Of a stretch of DNA of 64,000 nucleotides, positions 25,285 through 35,500 are shown in pieces. The translations under genes and the position numbers were made by a program. Position 1 is the first letter of the stretch, and each line of letters begins with the position of its first letter. The stretch is from Bacillus sp. FJAT-22090 (GTDB lineage: Bacteria > Bacillota > Bacilli > Bacillales_A > Planococcaceae), in the NCBI RefSeq assembly GCF_007676755.1, contig NZ_VEBK01000014.1, forward strand, positions 1 to 64,000, written 5' to 3'. The notes under the pieces were generated by a model. The model saw nothing but the letters and a program-made list of their open reading frames with translations. It ran no database searches and was not told where the DNA came from.

Positions 25285-25602
25285 ATGATGAAAAAAACAA
25301 CACTACAAGCATCGAATGAAATTGTTCAAAACTTATTCCACGATCAATATCCAAATGCAGAAGTTAAATTTGGTTATGTAACAATACCAGCAGGGGAGCG
25401 TCTTCCTTCCGAAGGGACCAATGCACATGAAGAGCAAGAGTATTCCTATCTATTAAAAGGAACTCTACGTGGTGAATCAAATGGAGAAGCATATGAAATT
25501 AGTGCTGGAGAGGCATCTTTTATTCCCGCAGGTGAACAGCATTGGTGTGTGAATAATGGTGAAGAATCAGTCGAACTAGTATTTGCATTAGTGAAAGCTT
25601 AA
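25285..25602 (+). CDS. Small single-domain cupin protein
   Basis: A 105-residue cupin with both cupin motifs: GTNAHEEQEYSYLLKGTLRG and GEASFIPAGEQHWCVNNGEE. It starts 15 bases after hyuB behind AAAGGGG, in the same operon. Position and size suggest a sensor, isomerase or binding protein for the cyclic-amide substrate, but no function can be read from the fold. The first motif has a reduced set of metal ligands (one His plus Glu residues); a second ligand is the His in GEQHW. It resembles the cupin half of the operon regulator. Confidence 0.85.
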   Translation: MMKKTTLQASNEIVQNLFHDQYPNAEVKFGYVTIPAGERLPSEGTNAHEEQEYSYLLKGTLRGESNGEAYEISAGEASFIPAGEQHWCVNNGEESVELVFALVKA

Positions 25603-25609
25603 ATATAGA

Positions 25610-25640
25610 AATCGAAGGTAGAAATACCTTCGATTATTAT
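25610..25640 (+). terminator. Intraoperonic hairpin
   Basis: Perfect 11-base arms AATCGAAGGTA (25610-25620) and TACCTTCGATT (25625-25635) enclose a GAAA loop and are followed by ATTATTATAC. The lack of a strong T-run suggests partial termination or an RNA-processing stem that lowers permease expression relative to the enzymes. Confidence 0.7.
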
Positions 25641-25665
25641 ACAAATATAAAAGGGGTGAAATAAA

Positions 25666-26976
25666 ATGGACAAAAATCAGTCAGCAGAGAAGAAATCCTT
25701 TTTAGGAAATGACCCAGCTCTTTCGGCAATTCCTGAAAAAGATCGTCAGCACTGGATAACGCCGGCAATGATTTTTGGAGGTTTAGAATTTACAATACCA
25801 GTATTAATGGTAGGGGCAGCACTTACAGCTAGTTTTGGTTTAAGTAAAATATTGCTAATTCTTATTATTGCATTATTTGTATTTCAATGGACTGGAAACA
25901 CGTTACAAGGCTATATTGGTGCGAAAACTGGTCGATCTTCTTCCGTAATAGCTAAAGCAAGCTTTGGATCGGTTCAAGCAAAAGTTATAGTAGGACTAAC
26001 AATTTTCATCGTGTCTCTCGGATGGTGGGCACTTCAAACTGCCGTGGCGGGAAATGCGATGTCCGCAATGATTGGGATTGACTACGAAACTAACTGGATT
26101 GGCTGGGCGATTGTAACAACGATTGCAGGAATCCTTTTTGCATTACCTTCTATTATAGGATATGACTCTATGAAGTGGACAGATTACCTAGCTGTTCCTT
26201 CTGGACTTTTATTAATAATTGGTGGTATTTACCTAGCATTTAAAAATACAGGTTGGAATACGATTGTATCGTGGAGCCCTGAACCTACGATGACCATTTT
26301 TACTGCGATTAGCTTAGTAATTGGGGTGAATGTTTCTCAATGGGTAATTGCCTCTGACTATACGCGTTATGCAAAACCAACATGGAAAGATAACTGGATT
26401 ATTCCAAGCGGTATCGTTGTAATTGGTTTTCCTTTATTTATTGTTGGGGCAATCATGTCTGTTGGAGTCGGCGATGCGGATATTGTAAATGTAATGATGA
26501 ACCTTGGATTTCCTGTATGGGGTTTTCTAATCTTATGGCTGGCTACTTGGACATCTCAGCTTGTAAATAATTACAGTATGGGCTTGGCATTAGCCAACGT
26601 ATTAAATGTTAACTCAAGTAAAGGTAGAGCACTCCTTACATTAATCGGTACAATCATTGCCATCATCATAGCATTAATGGGTATTCTACAATATTTTGAA
26701 GACTTCTTATATTTAACAGCACTTTTATATCCAGCGATTGCAGGAGTTATGATGGGTGACTTTTTCTTCATCCGTAGACAACAGTGGGAAGACATTCCAG
26801 GCTGGAACTGGATGGCAACCATTGCAGTCGTGGCAGGTGTTATTGTCGGTTACATTACACAATATGTTAGTCCGATGGGTTTACCTGCTGTTCAATCACT
26901 ATTCGTTTCGATAGCAATATATTTTATATCTATGAAGATTAAAAAGAAAGTTGCACCCGATCGTTTTACCGTTTAA
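25666..26976 (+). CDS. NCS1-family nucleobase/hydantoin:cation symporter
   Basis: A 436-residue inner-membrane transporter with about 12 helices of the NCS1 family (CodB cytosine permease, Mhp1 hydantoin permease). Readable landmarks are ITPAMIFGGLEFTIPVLMVG, FQWTGNTLQGYIGAKTGRSS, SLGWWALQTAVAGNAMSAM, NVSQWVIASDYTRYAKPTW and YPAIAGVMMGDFFF. Because it ends the hydantoinase operon, it most likely imports the HyuAB substrate, a hydantoin, pyrimidine or related cyclic amide. Its ribosome site AAGGGGTG is well placed. The closest match by eye is the CodB/YxlA side of the family, so a nucleobase substrate is also possible. Confidence 0.9.
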   Translation: MDKNQSAEKKSFLGNDPALSAIPEKDRQHWITPAMIFGGLEFTIPVLMVGAALTASFGLSKILLILIIALFVFQWTGNTLQGYIGAKTGRSSSVIAKASFGSVQAKVIVGLTIFIVSLGWWALQTAVAGNAMSAMIGIDYETNWIGWAIVTTIAGILFALPSIIGYDSMKWTDYLAVPSGLLLIIGGIYLAFKNTGWNTIVSWSPEPTMTIFTAISLVIGVNVSQWVIASDYTRYAKPTWKDNWIIPSGIVVIGFPLFIVGAIMSVGVGDADIVNVMMNLGFPVWGFLILWLATWTSQLVNNYSMGLALANVLNVNSSKGRALLTLIGTIIAIIIALMGILQYFEDFLYLTALLYPAIAGVMMGDFFFIRRQQWEDIPGWNWMATIAVVAGVIVGYITQYVSPMGLPAVQSLFVSIAIYFISMKIKKKVAPDRFTV

Positions 26977-27093
26977 AAACATTTAATAGAATAGGAGATA
27001 GAAAAGCGGCTAGAGTAAATCTTTAGTTGCTTTTTTAATTTTAATTGGAAAGTTTTTTCGTTGTGGTAAATGTTAGAAAATATGAAGGTAAAT

Positions 27094-27133
27094 AAAAATC
27101 CCTAAAGAGCAACATTGCTTTTCAGGGATTTTT
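27094..27133. terminator. Bidirectional terminator
   Basis: AAAAATCCCT (27094-27103) and AGGGATTTTT (27124-27133) form a stem with an inner GAGCA/TGCTT pair. It separates the permease from the convergent sigma-factor gene and has runs of A and T on both sides. Confidence 0.9.
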
Positions 27134-27178
27134 CGCATTGGCTAAGAAGGTTATTGATTTTTATTACTAATAATAGAC

Positions 27179-27661
27179 CTAAGCCAACCTTTCCCTAAGC
27201 TTATTCAACAGACGTTCTCGTCGTTTTTTTATACCGGAGATAGTGATGCCAGCACGGTCTGCAGCCTGAGAAAGAGATATTCCTTCGACAAAAATCCAAA
27301 GTAGTAAATCCTGTTCGGTACGTGATAGCTTGTCGATTACGTCGCCCAACTCTTCATGGATGAAACTTGTCGTAAATGATTGTTCGATAATAACCGCTAG
27401 TTTTTCATCTTCCACTGGATCGATATATTCTTCCCGATGTACTTCCTTTTTTAACTCATCTAGCATTGCCCCATATATACTGCGGTAGGCATAAGGGGGG
27501 AAGTTACCTTTTTGCTCATCGAATTTCATCCAAGCCCTCCATAAAGCTATTCTTCCCGATTGTTTATATAGTTCATGATTTTTATAGATATTCAGTTTGC
27601 GCATACAGGCTGAAATCATTGGCTCATACTGTGTAAGTATATCCTCAAACTCTCTCAACAT
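27179..27661 (-). CDS. Small sigma-70-family sigma factor
   Basis: The 160 residues contain a region 2-like part (about 10-75: YKQSGRIALWRAWMKFDEQKG, FPPYAYRSIYGAMLDELKKE) and region 4 (about 105-157: LSRTEQDLLLWIFVEGISLS, AADRAGITISGIKKRRERLL). The domain order and size match ECF-like and SigH/ComX-like minor sigma factors; no anti-sigma gene is adjacent. The start is an ATG with AAAAGGA upstream. It lies 250 bases downstream of comK on the same strand, with a terminator between. In other Firmicutes minor sigma factors help to induce competence genes, so a link is possible but unproven. Confidence 0.85.
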   Translation of the reverse strand: MLREFEDILTQYEPMISACMRKLNIYKNHELYKQSGRIALWRAWMKFDEQKGNFPPYAYRSIYGAMLDELKKEVHREEYIDPVEDEKLAVIIEQSFTTSFIHEELGDVIDKLSRTEQDLLLWIFVEGISLSQAADRAGITISGIKKRRERLLNKLRERLA

Positions 27662-27828
27662 GGCTTCCTTTTGAGTCGTGCACGATTCGGTTATTCCTAG
27701 GTACCTATAGAATAGACAGAATGTAATAGATGTTCGAGTGGATAAATAGATAGTTTGCTACTATGAAACGGAGAGTATGGCTAGAAGTTCTATACACTTT
27801 TTAAAAGACTAATAGAAAAAATAGACAT

Positions 27829-27859
27829 AAAAAAAATGGCTATGATGAAACCTAGCCAC
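27829..27859 (-). terminator. Rho-independent terminator of comK
   Basis: On the minus strand GTGGCTA pairs with TAGCCAT and eight T follow. It lies about 55 bases after the comK stop codon. Confidence 0.8.
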
Positions 27860-27913
27860 TTTTCTTCATTGATTAACATCAGGAGATATATTGATTTTTT
27901 TACAGCTTAATCC

Positions 27914-28375
27914 TTAACCTTCACGCTCGAGATTACTAAATATATTTAATAGCGTATGAAGTCGTTGTTGTTGTTTTAATAAAACATTCTTGGAAACTCT
28001 TACTGTAGTCTGAATTCCATTATTAAATACGATCTGGGATATACCGTTTCCTAAATCATTTACCGAAAATAGATGATTAAAAATCCAGACACAGTCTACA
28101 TTTTTATAGGATGTCGTTGGGAATGCGCCGATTTCGTTTGGAGCAATAATCACTGGTGTTTTATGCGCATAATTCATCATTACCTTTGCAGCATGTATAC
28201 GACCTTCTAAAGTGGAAGCATAGCGGATACAAGCGTTATTAAGCAGGTTAAGTACGGACATATTCGAATAAATAATACCGTTCGTTGTCATGATTTCTGA
28301 TTTATGATCCCCGATAAAAGCTGATTTCACTAACAAAACTTTTCGACTAATTAAGTTAGAACAAAAATTCTTCAA
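27914..28375 (-). CDS. comK: Competence transcription factor ComK
   Basis: The 153-residue protein follows the ComK pattern: a short beta-strand start (GIIYSNMSVLNLLNNACIRY), ASTLEGRIHAAKVMMNYAHK, TPVIIAPNEIGAFPTTSYK, VDCVWIFNHLFSVND and IVFNNGIQTTVRVS. These align by eye with B. subtilis ComK segments such as the Gly-Arg-Lys-Ala motif, KPPIMVDPSNQIFLFPT and CGWISHVHV. ComK is the master activator of DNA-uptake genes, binding paired AT boxes. The start is TTG with GGGGAGG seven bases upstream; a second AGGAGG a few bases earlier has no start codon behind it. The length is somewhat shorter than B. subtilis ComK (192), with a trimmed C-terminus, as in Planococcaceae and staphylococci. Confidence 0.9.
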   Translation of the reverse strand: MKNFCSNLISRKVLLVKSAFIGDHKSEIMTTNGIIYSNMSVLNLLNNACIRYASTLEGRIHAAKVMMNYAHKTPVIIAPNEIGAFPTTSYKNVDCVWIFNHLFSVNDLGNGISQIVFNNGIQTTVRVSKNVLLKQQQRLHTLLNIFSNLEREG

Positions 28376-28575
28376 AATTTTTCCTCCCCTTAATATACCT
28401 CCTATAAATATATTAGCAAATACCTATATGAAAGTATAGTCTAAATATACTGAATAAATGTATTATTCTAATTTAATATGATTGAACTGGTATTATTTCT
28501 TTAAATTGTATAACCTACAATATTAAAGTGCTTCATCAATACTGTCTAGCAATAGAAAGAAGCACGAACTAAACA

Positions 28576-28622
28576 AGCAGAACCCGATTTCATTTTAAAT
28601 ACGGGTTCTGCTTTCTATTTTT
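28576..28622 (-). terminator. Terminator of the multi-TM chemoreceptor gene
   Basis: AGCAGAACCCG (28576-28586) and CGGGTTCTGCT (28612-28622) are perfect 11-base arms. Read on the minus strand the stem is followed by TGTTTAGTT. It lies directly after the stop codon of 28625-30124. Confidence 0.8.
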
Positions 28623-28624
28623 TA

Positions 28625-30124
28625 TTAATTTCGTGTCAACGCCTGTAAACCTATAAGCAATTCGTTGAGTTGCTCAAAGTTAGAGATGATTTGGTTGACT
28701 AGTGTATACTGACTTTCTGAACGGGAAACAACCTCTTCAACAGCTGCTGCATTTTCTTCCGTGATTTGGGCAACTGTGTTGACCCCTGCTGTTGCAATTC
28801 GCGAAGATTGCGTAGTTTTCTGTAGCATTTCTTCTAGACTGGTGGATTGGCTGATTACTTGTTTTGTATTGTCTTCAATTTGTTCAAAAACAGCTTTCAC
28901 CTGATTTGTCTTTTCTGTAATCATATTTGCTGATTCTAGGCTTTGATAAACACCTGTTGTAACTTCATCCGACTTAGTACGGATTGTAGTTAAGATGTTA
29001 TGAATTTGAGAAGCAGCTTGGTGACTATTCTCAGCAAGCTTTCGGATTTCATTGGCAACAACGGCAAAACTCTTCCCATATTCTCCAGCCCGAGCAGCTT
29101 CGATGGAGGCATTCAAGGCAATTAAATTCGTTTGATTGGAAATATCCTCGATGGTCGTTAAGATTGTCAGGATGACTTGGTTTTCAGCATTTAATTCGTC
29201 CATAAGCACCGCTGTTTTTTTTGTGTTTATACCAATCGTATTTATTTCAGTAGTAAGTGAGTGAAAATCCTGTAATCCTTTTTGTGTTAACCCACCTGTA
29301 GTTGATGAAATTGAGTGCATCTTATCTGATGCGACCGCTGCATTTTGGATTTCATAATCAAAGACGTTAATCGAATTTTTAATTGCATCTGTGCTCGCTA
29401 CTTGTTCCTCAATTTGTTTAGCAACAGCGGTAAATGCGTTTTTCACCTCTAATGAAATATCACCAGTTGATACGGCATTGTTCCGTAAGACGGAGTAGAA
29501 CTCATTTAGTCCGTCAACAGAGTGGGAAACTTGCTCCAGCAAAGTTATTATCCTTTCTTCAGAACTTTTTGCCCGGTCTACAGAAGCGATGGCCATATTG
29601 ATCGATGCAGTTCCTATAAAGGTAAATAAAATTGCGATGATGAAGGTGAGAATTAAAAGTGCAAATAATATAAGCAGTACTTTCAAACTCGAATAACCAA
29701 GGAAGACGGTGGTTTGCAGTGTCATGAAAAGTACGATTAAAATTATGCTAGAAAGGATCATTGCGACAATTGTATGCTTGTAATTATAATAAATGGTCGC
29801 AAAAATAAGACCTAAGTAAAGCAAAATGATCGAGTAGAAAACCCCCGAATAAATGATTAGTATAGTAAAAAAAACAATTACGCCTATTATACTGATATAA
29901 GGAATAACTAACGTCCAGTATTTCTTTTTGGCTAATTGCCAACCTGTGCCTACTAACAGAATTCCAACTAGTACCATAAAAGCGTTTAGTAAAAAAGGTA
30001 TTTTCATGATAAATGCCGTAATAATGCTCACTAAAATTATGAAAGCAAAAATGATAAGAACAGGGACGTGCCTTGAATCAGCTATTACACTTTGCGTTCT
30101 TTTACTCGATTTAATTGTATACAT
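28625..30124 (-). CDS. Methyl-accepting chemotaxis protein with multi-helix membrane sensor
   Basis: The 499 residues have six close-packed membrane helices (about 20-180) with almost no extracellular loop, then a cytoplasmic signalling coiled coil with the tip [20 protein letters not shown] and [20 protein letters not shown]. No HAMP domain is visible. Such receptors usually sense through the membrane or through internal signals (energy state, membrane-dissolved ligands), which is inference here. It is shorter than the receptor at 13883-15568 and not closely related to it outside the tip. Start ATG with AGGAAG upstream on the minus strand. Confidence 0.9.
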   Translation of the reverse strand: MYTIKSSKRTQSVIADSRHVPVLIIFAFIILVSIITAFIMKIPFLLNAFMVLVGILLVGTGWQLAKKKYWTLVIPYISIIGVIVFFTILIIYSGVFYSIILLYLGLIFATIYYNYKHTIVAMILSSIILIVLFMTLQTTVFLGYSSLKVLLILFALLILTFIIAILFTFIGTASINMAIASVDRAKSSEERIITLLEQVSHSVDGLNEFYSVLRNNAVSTGDISLEVKNAFTAVAKQIEEQVASTDAIKNSINVFDYEIQNAAVASDKMHSISSTTGGLTQKGLQDFHSLTTEINTIGINTKKTAVLMDELNAENQVILTILTTIEDISNQTNLIALNASIEAARAGEYGKSFAVVANEIRKLAENSHQAASQIHNILTTIRTKSDEVTTGVYQSLESANMITEKTNQVKAVFEQIEDNTKQVISQSTSLEEMLQKTTQSSRIATAGVNTVAQITEENAAAVEEVVSRSESQYTLVNQIISNFEQLNELLIGLQALTRN

Positions 30125-30265
30125 CCTATTACTTCCTATTCTATATTAATATATTATTGTCTAAACTATAATATCGGTCATAAATATATAAGATTAATAC
30201 TATATTGAAATAATTGAGTGTGGATTTAAATAGATTATTTATATGTAAATGGATTCTTAATTTTT

Positions 30266-30312
30266 GAAATTCTGAAAATCATTCTAGATAGTTTAAACGT
30301 ATAAGGTATAAT
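30266..30312 (+). promoter_or_regulatory. Candidate CodY-like site and -10 element before oppA-like gene
   Basis: GAAATTCTGAAAATC (30266-30280) matches 11 of 15 positions of the CodY consensus AATTTTCWGAAAATT. A perfect TATAAT is at 30307-30312, without a good -35 box. CodY control of peptide-uptake genes is well known in Bacillales; this particular site is only a visual match. Confidence 0.3.
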
Positions 30313-30357
30313 AAAAAGGGGATTATTATTTTACGAAAACATAAAGGGGAATGTTTA

Positions 30358-32073
30358 ATGAAGAAAAATAAATTAATATGGCTTTTGGGAATTGTAATGA
30401 TTCTCGGTATTTTTTTAGTGGCATGTGGAAAAGGAGAAAACGCAAGTACTTCTGATGATACAAAAGAACCGGATAATTCCACTGGCACGAAAGAGGAAAT
30501 AAGTGAAGAACTTGATGATGAACAAATATTAAATTTAGTAGAGCGCGCAGAAATTCCATCAATGGATTCAGTTCTTGCAGATGATGCTGTTTCCTTCAAT
30601 GCTCTAAATAATGTAGCAGAAGGATTATTTCGTCTGAACCAAGATAATATAGCGATCCCGGCTATGGCTGAGGGTAAACCTGAAGTTAGTGAAGATGGTT
30701 TAACGTATACATTCAAATTACGTGATGCGAAATGGTCTGATGGTACAGCTGTAACTGCTAACGACTTTGTATTTGCATGGCAACGTGCAGTTGATCCGGC
30801 TACCGGTTCGACTTATGGACCTTACATGATGTCTGGCACTATCAAAAATGCTACGGAAATATCTGCTGGCTCATTGGACAAGTCGGAACTTGGGGTAGAA
30901 GCAAAAGATGACAAAACATTAGTTGTATCACTAGTACGGCCGATTCCTTATTTTGAATCTCTTATGGCGTTCGGGACTTTTTATCCACAAAAAGAGGAGT
31001 ACGTTGTTGCTCAAGGTAAGAACTATGCTTCCAATTCGGAAAACCTGTTGTCAAACGGTCCGTTTATATTGAAAAATTGGGATGGGAATGGTCTTTCTTG
31101 GACAATGGAAAAGAACCCGGAATACTGGGATGCAGACACAGTTAAACTTGATACAATTAACGTAGATGTTATTAAAGAAGCAAGTACATCTGTTAACTTG
31201 TATAATAACGGAGAAAAAGATCGCGTGGGACTTTCTGGTGAATTTGCGATGCAATATGCAGGTGACAAAGAAGTAGATCAAGTTCTAAAACCGACAGTGT
31301 ACTATTTAAAATTCAATCAAGAACGTAATGGAGTAAAAACACCGCTTTCAAATGTAAAGCTAAGAAAAGCGCTAGCTATGTCTTTCAATAAACAAGACTT
31401 AGTCGATGTTGTTCTAGCAAATGGCTCTATTCCAGCGGATTTCCTTGTGCCGACAGAGTTTGCATACGATGAAAATCAACAAGATTTCCGTGAAGTAAAT
31501 GGCGATATGCTCCCATTTAATGCGGAAGAAGCAGCGAAGTTATGGGAAGAAGGCATGAAAGAGGAAGGCTTAACTAAGCTGACACTCGAGTATATTAGTG
31601 GTGATACGGATCTCGCAAAAAACATGGACGCTTACTTGCAGTCACAGATGGAGAAAAACCTTAAAGGACTTACTCTTAATGTGAAAAACGTTCCTTTCAA
31701 TGTTAAATTAGACCTAGACGCTGCTCAAGACTATGATATCCAAAGCACTGGTTGGGCACCTGACTTCCAGGACCCAATCACTTTTGTGGATCTATTCCAA
31801 TCAGAATCATCTCAAAATAATATGTCTTTCTCTAATGAAAAATTTGATGCACTTTTAGCTAAAGCAAAAGGCGAACTGGCATTAGATCCTCCTGCACGTT
31901 GGAAAGCATTGGCTGAAGCTGAAAAAATAATTGTAGAAGAAGAAGCAGGTATTGCAAACATGTACCAAACGGGCTCTATGTCGTTGCAAAAGCCTTATGT
32001 ACATGGGATTATTGCTCACCCGTTCACTGGCGACTATAGCTATAAATGGGCTTATATTTCTGGAAAAGAATAA
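30358..32073 (+). CDS. Oligopeptide ABC transporter substrate-binding lipoprotein (OppA family)
   Basis: A 571-residue extracellular peptide-binding lipoprotein. The signal sequence carries the lipobox LVAC (Cys23) followed by an acidic, Ser/Thr-rich linker. The SBP_bac_5 body is typical of OppA: LNNVAEGLFRLNQDNIAIPA, YTFKLRDAKWSDGTAVTAND, FVFAWQRAVDPATGS, LSNGPFILKNWDGN, PLSNVKLRKALAMSFNKQDL and the end PYVHGIIAHPFTGDYSYKWA. No permease or ATPase gene is next to it, so it must share a transporter encoded elsewhere or act in signal-peptide sensing. It has a good ribosome site (AAGGGGAATG) and its own terminator. Confidence 0.93.
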   Translation: MKKNKLIWLLGIVMILGIFLVACGKGENASTSDDTKEPDNSTGTKEEISEELDDEQILNLVERAEIPSMDSVLADDAVSFNALNNVAEGLFRLNQDNIAIPAMAEGKPEVSEDGLTYTFKLRDAKWSDGTAVTANDFVFAWQRAVDPATGSTYGPYMMSGTIKNATEISAGSLDKSELGVEAKDDKTLVVSLVRPIPYFESLMAFGTFYPQKEEYVVAQGKNYASNSENLLSNGPFILKNWDGNGLSWTMEKNPEYWDADTVKLDTINVDVIKEASTSVNLYNNGEKDRVGLSGEFAMQYAGDKEVDQVLKPTVYYLKFNQERNGVKTPLSNVKLRKALAMSFNKQDLVDVVLANGSIPADFLVPTEFAYDENQQDFREVNGDMLPFNAEEAAKLWEEGMKEEGLTKLTLEYISGDTDLAKNMDAYLQSQMEKNLKGLTLNVKNVPFNVKLDLDAAQDYDIQSTGWAPDFQDPITFVDLFQSESSQNNMSFSNEKFDALLAKAKGELALDPPARWKALAEAEKIIVEEEAGIANMYQTGSMSLQKPYVHGIIAHPFTGDYSYKWAYISGKE

Positions 32074-32107
32074 AACAGTGTTATAAACTGGGACACATTT
32101 TAATTTC

Positions 32108-32157
32108 AAAAGCTGACATTTACTATTCATTTAAGAATAGAAAGTGTCAGCTTTTTT
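32108..32157 (+). terminator. Rho-independent terminator
   Basis: AAAAGCTGACA (32108-32118) pairs with TGTCAGCTTTT (32145-32155), with an inner CTATTC/GAATAG stem, and a T-run follows. Confidence 0.9.
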
Positions 32158-32569
32158 ATATAGAAAAATATAGTTGGATTTCTTTCCCTTTTGTTTGTCG
32201 TTTATAAAATCTTTTTATCTAATTTTGAAACAATAAGATATATTTTCCTATTAATAAAAATTAAAAGACTATTTATTTCACATAATTAGGTATAAAAACA
32301 GTGTTTCAACATTCTGAATATTTATAATACAATGAGCGAAGAGGAGAAGAAATTTTCAGAAGAGAGCTGAATTTAATCTTGAGCAAGGACATGTCATATC
32401 AACATGGACTAGCACATACACTATAGACAGCATTACATGATGCAAATCTCTAGCGTATGTAACTCTAATTATTTTCATAGGAGGGAAGCGGTTTTTATAG
32501 AAAAGCAATAGAAATGGACAAACTTATAGGTTCGTAGAGTAACTAACTGTGGAAAAAGGGGGAAATGTA
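32158..32569 (+). other. Long leader region of the subtilase gene
   Basis: About 410 bases without a gene. A free ribosome-like site AGGAGGG occurs near 32480 but no convincing small frame follows it. The true ribosome site AAAGGGGG lies near 32555. No riboswitch class was recognised; the promoter cannot be placed with confidence. Confidence 0.4.
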
Positions 32570-35500
32570 TTGAAGAACAAATCATTAAATAAGTTATTTA
32601 GCCTATTTATGGTACTAGCTATGGTCTTTACGATGTTGAGTCCGGCCATTACCGCTTCTGCAAACTCTGAAGTAAAGCCATTCAAACAAAACATGCCAAG
32701 CGAAAGCACAATGCAATTAAAAGCAGCGATCGCGGAACAACTAAATGTATTGGATGGTGGACCAAAACTACACAAGGATTTACAAGACCTATCTGGTAAC
32801 CAAGACGTTGCAGTAATCGTACATTTATCTGAAAAACCTGTTGCCCTTGAAAAAGGTATAAGCCAATTAAAAGGGAAGGCATTCTCCGCTTCTCAAGAAA
32901 GCCAAGTTAGATCTAAAGTAAAAGCCCAACAAACATCCGTCCAAAAGGAACTGACTGTTAAAAATATCTCTGTTAAAAAGGGATACTCATTTGATACAGT
33001 ATTGAACGGGTTTGCAGCGGTTGTGAAAGCAAACGATCTTCCAAAACTTCTTGCAGTTCAAGGAGTGACTCTCGTAGAACCTGACACGATCGTTTATGCT
33101 TCAGAGGAACCACAAAAAACGAAACCGACAAAACCTTCTACGATTAATAAAGACAAAATCGTAGATGCAAAAATGAATACAAGTATTTCCTTTCTAGGAA
33201 TTGAAAAGCTTTGGAACGAAGGCATCCAAGGACAAGGTGTTAAAGTTGCAGTCCTTGATACAGGAATTGATGCGGACCACCCAGAGTTCGCAGGTATTTA
33301 TAAAGGTGGAAAGAACTTTATTCCAAATTCATCTACTTATACAAGAACTCGTGCGGACAATGATGCATCGGAAACTTCTCCTGTAGAACGTCCAGCAGGA
33401 ACGCCTGAATTTCATCCTACTACAGGAAGTGCGTTCTATACTTCTCACGGCTCGCATGTTGCTGGGACAATTGCAGCAATCGGTGCAAACGAATACGGTA
33501 TTAAAGGGATCGCTCCAAAAGTAGATCTTTACGCTTACCGTGTACTTGGTGCATATGGTAGTGGATCTTCTTCAGGTATCATAAAAGCAATTGACACAGC
33601 TGTTATTGAAAAAATGGATGTTATTAATCTATCACTTGGTGGTGGTGCTAACACAGAAACAGACGGCGGATCGTTTGCTCTTAATAACGCAATGATGGCT
33701 GGAACAATTACAGTAACTGCAACTGGTAATGATGGTCCTAACCGTGGAACGATGGGAACTCCGGCTACTTCTCGTTTAGGAATTGCGGTTGGTAACACAA
33801 CTAATCCAGAAACGATGTATAACGGAGAAGTAAATGTTACGGTTGGTGACTATAATCTCACAAAACAATTACAGTTAATGGGAACAACTTTCGGTAAAGA
33901 TGTAGCAACACAACTTCAAGGGGAATTTGACTTAGTTGCAGTTCCTGGAAATGGAGAAGCAAAGGATTATCAAGGAATCGATGTAAACGGCAAAGTTGCA
34001 TTGATCTCCCGTGGTAGCATTGCATTTGTCGATAAAATTGCATATGCAAAAGAAAACGGTGCAATTGCAACTATTATCCATAACTTTGCAGGTGGTACGA
34101 ATGCACCAAATGCATCTGGAACATTCCTAGGTGACTCATTTGCATTTCTTCCAACATTTGATATGTCCCAAACGGATGGGGATGCAATTCGTGCAGCGTT
34201 AAAAGGGGGAGCAGGAAAGGTTTCCTTTGGTAATTTTAACTCTACAGCGACTGTTGGAGATGAGGTAAATGATTCAAGTTCACGTGGACCATCTACTCCA
34301 AACTTTGATATCAAACCTGATGTAAGTGCACCAGGAACGAATATTATGTCTACCATTCCTATGTACAAGGCAGATTTCCCAGATGCAGTTTATGATGAAG
34401 CATACGATCGTAAAACAGGAACATCCATGGCTACACCTCATATTGCAGGAATTGCGGCACTTATCAAACAAGCAAATCCAAGCTGGAGCGCATTCGATGT
34501 AAAAGTAGCGCTATCTAATACTGCGAAAGTGCTTGATAAGTCAAAATATGATGTCTTTGCTCAAGGTGCTGGACGAGTAAATGCTTATGCAGCAGCTCAT
34601 CCGGATGTACTTGCTTATGCGCTTGATACAGCAGTGCTAGACGGAAGTGGAGCAATCGTTGACAACTTAAAAGGAACTGTTACATTTGGTCCGCAGTCAT
34701 TAAAAGAAAATCTATCTGTTACTAAACAAATTCTTGTAAAAGATATTAAGGCTGCTGGTGGAAATTACAATGTAACAGTAGATACAACGAAAACTTTCGG
34801 TGATGCTAAGGTGACGGTTGATAAACCTTCGTTTACTCTTGCTGGGGAACAAGTGATTAATGTAACATTGACTGCTTCCAAAGTAACGGCACCACCAAAA
34901 GGATCTGAAATATTAGGTTATATCTACATTAACGGAGGCGGCTCAGAAATTTCATTGCCATTTGCAGCTGACTTTAGTGGTGTAGCAGCAACAGAAATAA
35001 AAGATATGAGTATTACAGAAACAGACTTATCCTTCGACGGAGACGGTGTGAAAGATTCAGCAGAGCTTCGATTCACACTGACAGGTCCTGTTACAACAAA
35101 CTATATTGAAGTTTGGGATATTATGGACCCTGAAGGTGGAGAATACGGAGACGGCTATATCGGGTATTTACATGCAGGAACTTCACTTGCGGCAGGCTCT
35201 TGGAAGCTAACTGTAGATGGTGAGTACCAACCTTGGAGTGGTAAACCAGCTACTACGATTCCAGATGGCCTATATACAATCGACTTTAACGGACTAGCAG
35301 CATCTGGAGCAATTGGCGACTATGTTGGACCAGTTATAGTTAAAACAACGAAACCAGAAGTTACAGGTTCGGTTAAAGAAGGAGTAGCGACAGGGCAAGT
35401 AACTGATAAGTATATTGAATATAACGAAGAACTATATTTGTATGGCTTAGAATATGACTTAAATGAAAAACTAAATGCTTCTTATATTACAACGGTAAAT

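Noticed and set aside
30279-30716. 145-codon minus-strand frame over the OppA start.
   Set aside because: Covers the lipoprotein signal and lipobox of a clear plus-strand gene.
32158-32569. Riboswitch in the subtilase leader.
   Set aside because: No conserved core of a known class (including c-di-GMP, SAM, lysine types) could be found by eye.
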